Source: a virus. Taken from it: a stretch of DNA of 28,132 bases. Shown here piece after piece: positions 27,814 to 28,132 of this stretch; positions within the stretch are counted from its first letter, which is position 1; the number at the start of each line of letters is the position of its first letter. The notes beneath the pieces are model-generated. The model searched no databases, was not told the origin of the DNA, and saw only the letters and a program-made list of their open reading frames with translations. The position numbers and the translations under genes are program-made. The DNA is taken from the IMG/VR virus record IMGVR_UViG_3300034101_001713, positions 1 to 28,132 of that record; one strand, given 5' to 3'.

Positions 27814-28132
27814 CTAGCCCCCAGACAAAAACAATGCGCGTTCAGCTTCTCTGCGTCTGACCAGTCCGTTAAGGACTTTACCGCCAGCTTTGTTCCACTT
27901 CAGGAACTCTTCTGCTGCGCCATCGTAGTCGCCGCGATTGTACTTCATTCTTAGGGTGGAAGACTGAAGTGACCCTAACCCCACATTGAAAGCAAACGAG
28001 ACCATTGCGTCAAGGTGGCACTGATTATCAGCAGCAGCAGGACATAGTCGTAGTACCCCTGCCTCAAAGCGTTGTAAATCCTCCTCAAGAAGCGCGTCAA
28101 TTTCATCACCTGAAAATGTCCTGTTATGCTCA
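27814..28132 (-). CDS. Endolysin, GH24 lysozyme family (C-terminal part)
   Basis: The minus-strand frame is open to the right edge, giving 105 residues of the C-terminal part. SGDEIDALLEEDLQRFEAGV, then DAMVSFAFNVGLGSLQSSTL and GGKVLNGLVRRREAERALF are the unmistakable core of T4/P22-type lysozyme (GH24), which cleaves the glycan chain of peptidoglycan. The catalytic Glu, Asp and Thr sit near the N-terminus and lie beyond the window, so signal or SAR segments cannot be judged. No holin is seen beside it within the window. Confidence 0.93.
   Translation of the reverse strand, partial: EHNRTFSGDEIDALLEEDLQRFEAGVLRLCPAAADNQCHLDAMVSFAFNVGLGSLQSSTLRMKYNRGDYDGAAEEFLKWNKAGGKVLNGLVRRREAERALFLSGG

Noticed and set aside
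1-28132. tRNA genes, IS elements and integrase/attachment sites
   Set aside because: No cloverleaf-like sequence, transposase or integrase was recognised by eye; a tRNA scan and profile search would be decisive.

Overview
The window is part of a tailed double-stranded DNA phage (or prophage) genome. The evidence is a terminase pair, a GH24 endolysin, a short-tail type adaptor and nozzle-like protein, large Ala/Gly/Gln-rich internal virion proteins, NinG, DUF1367 and DUF1376/YdaU proteins, and an ERF + YqaJ exonuclease + SSB recombination set. The host is probably a proteobacterium: sigma70-like promoters and lambdoid-type accessory genes point that way. The genus cannot be told from the sequence. 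The adaptor and nozzle-like pair, with no tape-measure or tail-tube genes, suggests a podovirus. No integrase was seen, so lifestyle is undecided.

Layout. (1) 1-3283, leftward: start of the late operon, terS, terL, two small Lys-rich proteins, an HNH endonuclease and the start of a gene that runs off the left edge. (2) 3284-3639: control region with a leftward terminator and a rightward promoter. (3) 3640-4624, rightward: three small early proteins, one of them ribbon-helix-helix (RHH), and a 27-residue membrane peptide. (4) 4621-7978, leftward: unknown genes, RHH regulator, DUF1376 replication protein, HTH_39, coiled-coil protein, DUF1367, NinG. (5) 7979-8110: a divergent promoter with several matching operator-like sites. 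(6) 8111-15122, rightward: ERF, YqaJ exonuclease, SSB, small HTH proteins, then many small accessory genes in tightly coupled cassettes. (7) 15174-28132, leftward: the rest of the late genes, read from the right: endolysin, unknown genes, adaptor, tail fibre-like protein, nozzle-like protein, four large internal/ejection proteins.

The leftward late genes at the two edges probably join in a circular or permuted map. Portal, scaffold and major capsid are absent here and would lie in the missing stretch between the left edge (after terL) and the right edge (before the endolysin).

Most interesting signals: (a) a consensus-like promoter followed within about 60 nt by a perfect terminator, antisense to the junction between the RHH gene and the replication gene. 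This is the same placement as lambda OOP RNA. (b) Two clusters of 11-bp iterons plus a 7-bp AT-rich array inside the DUF1376 gene, a likely replication origin. (c) A family of 18-bp operator-like palindromes shared by the early promoters. (d) A recurrent gene-junction sequence in the accessory array that encodes one protein's C-terminus, the next gene's ribosome site and its start. (e) A 52-bp repeated leader with a hairpin in front of two unrelated small genes.
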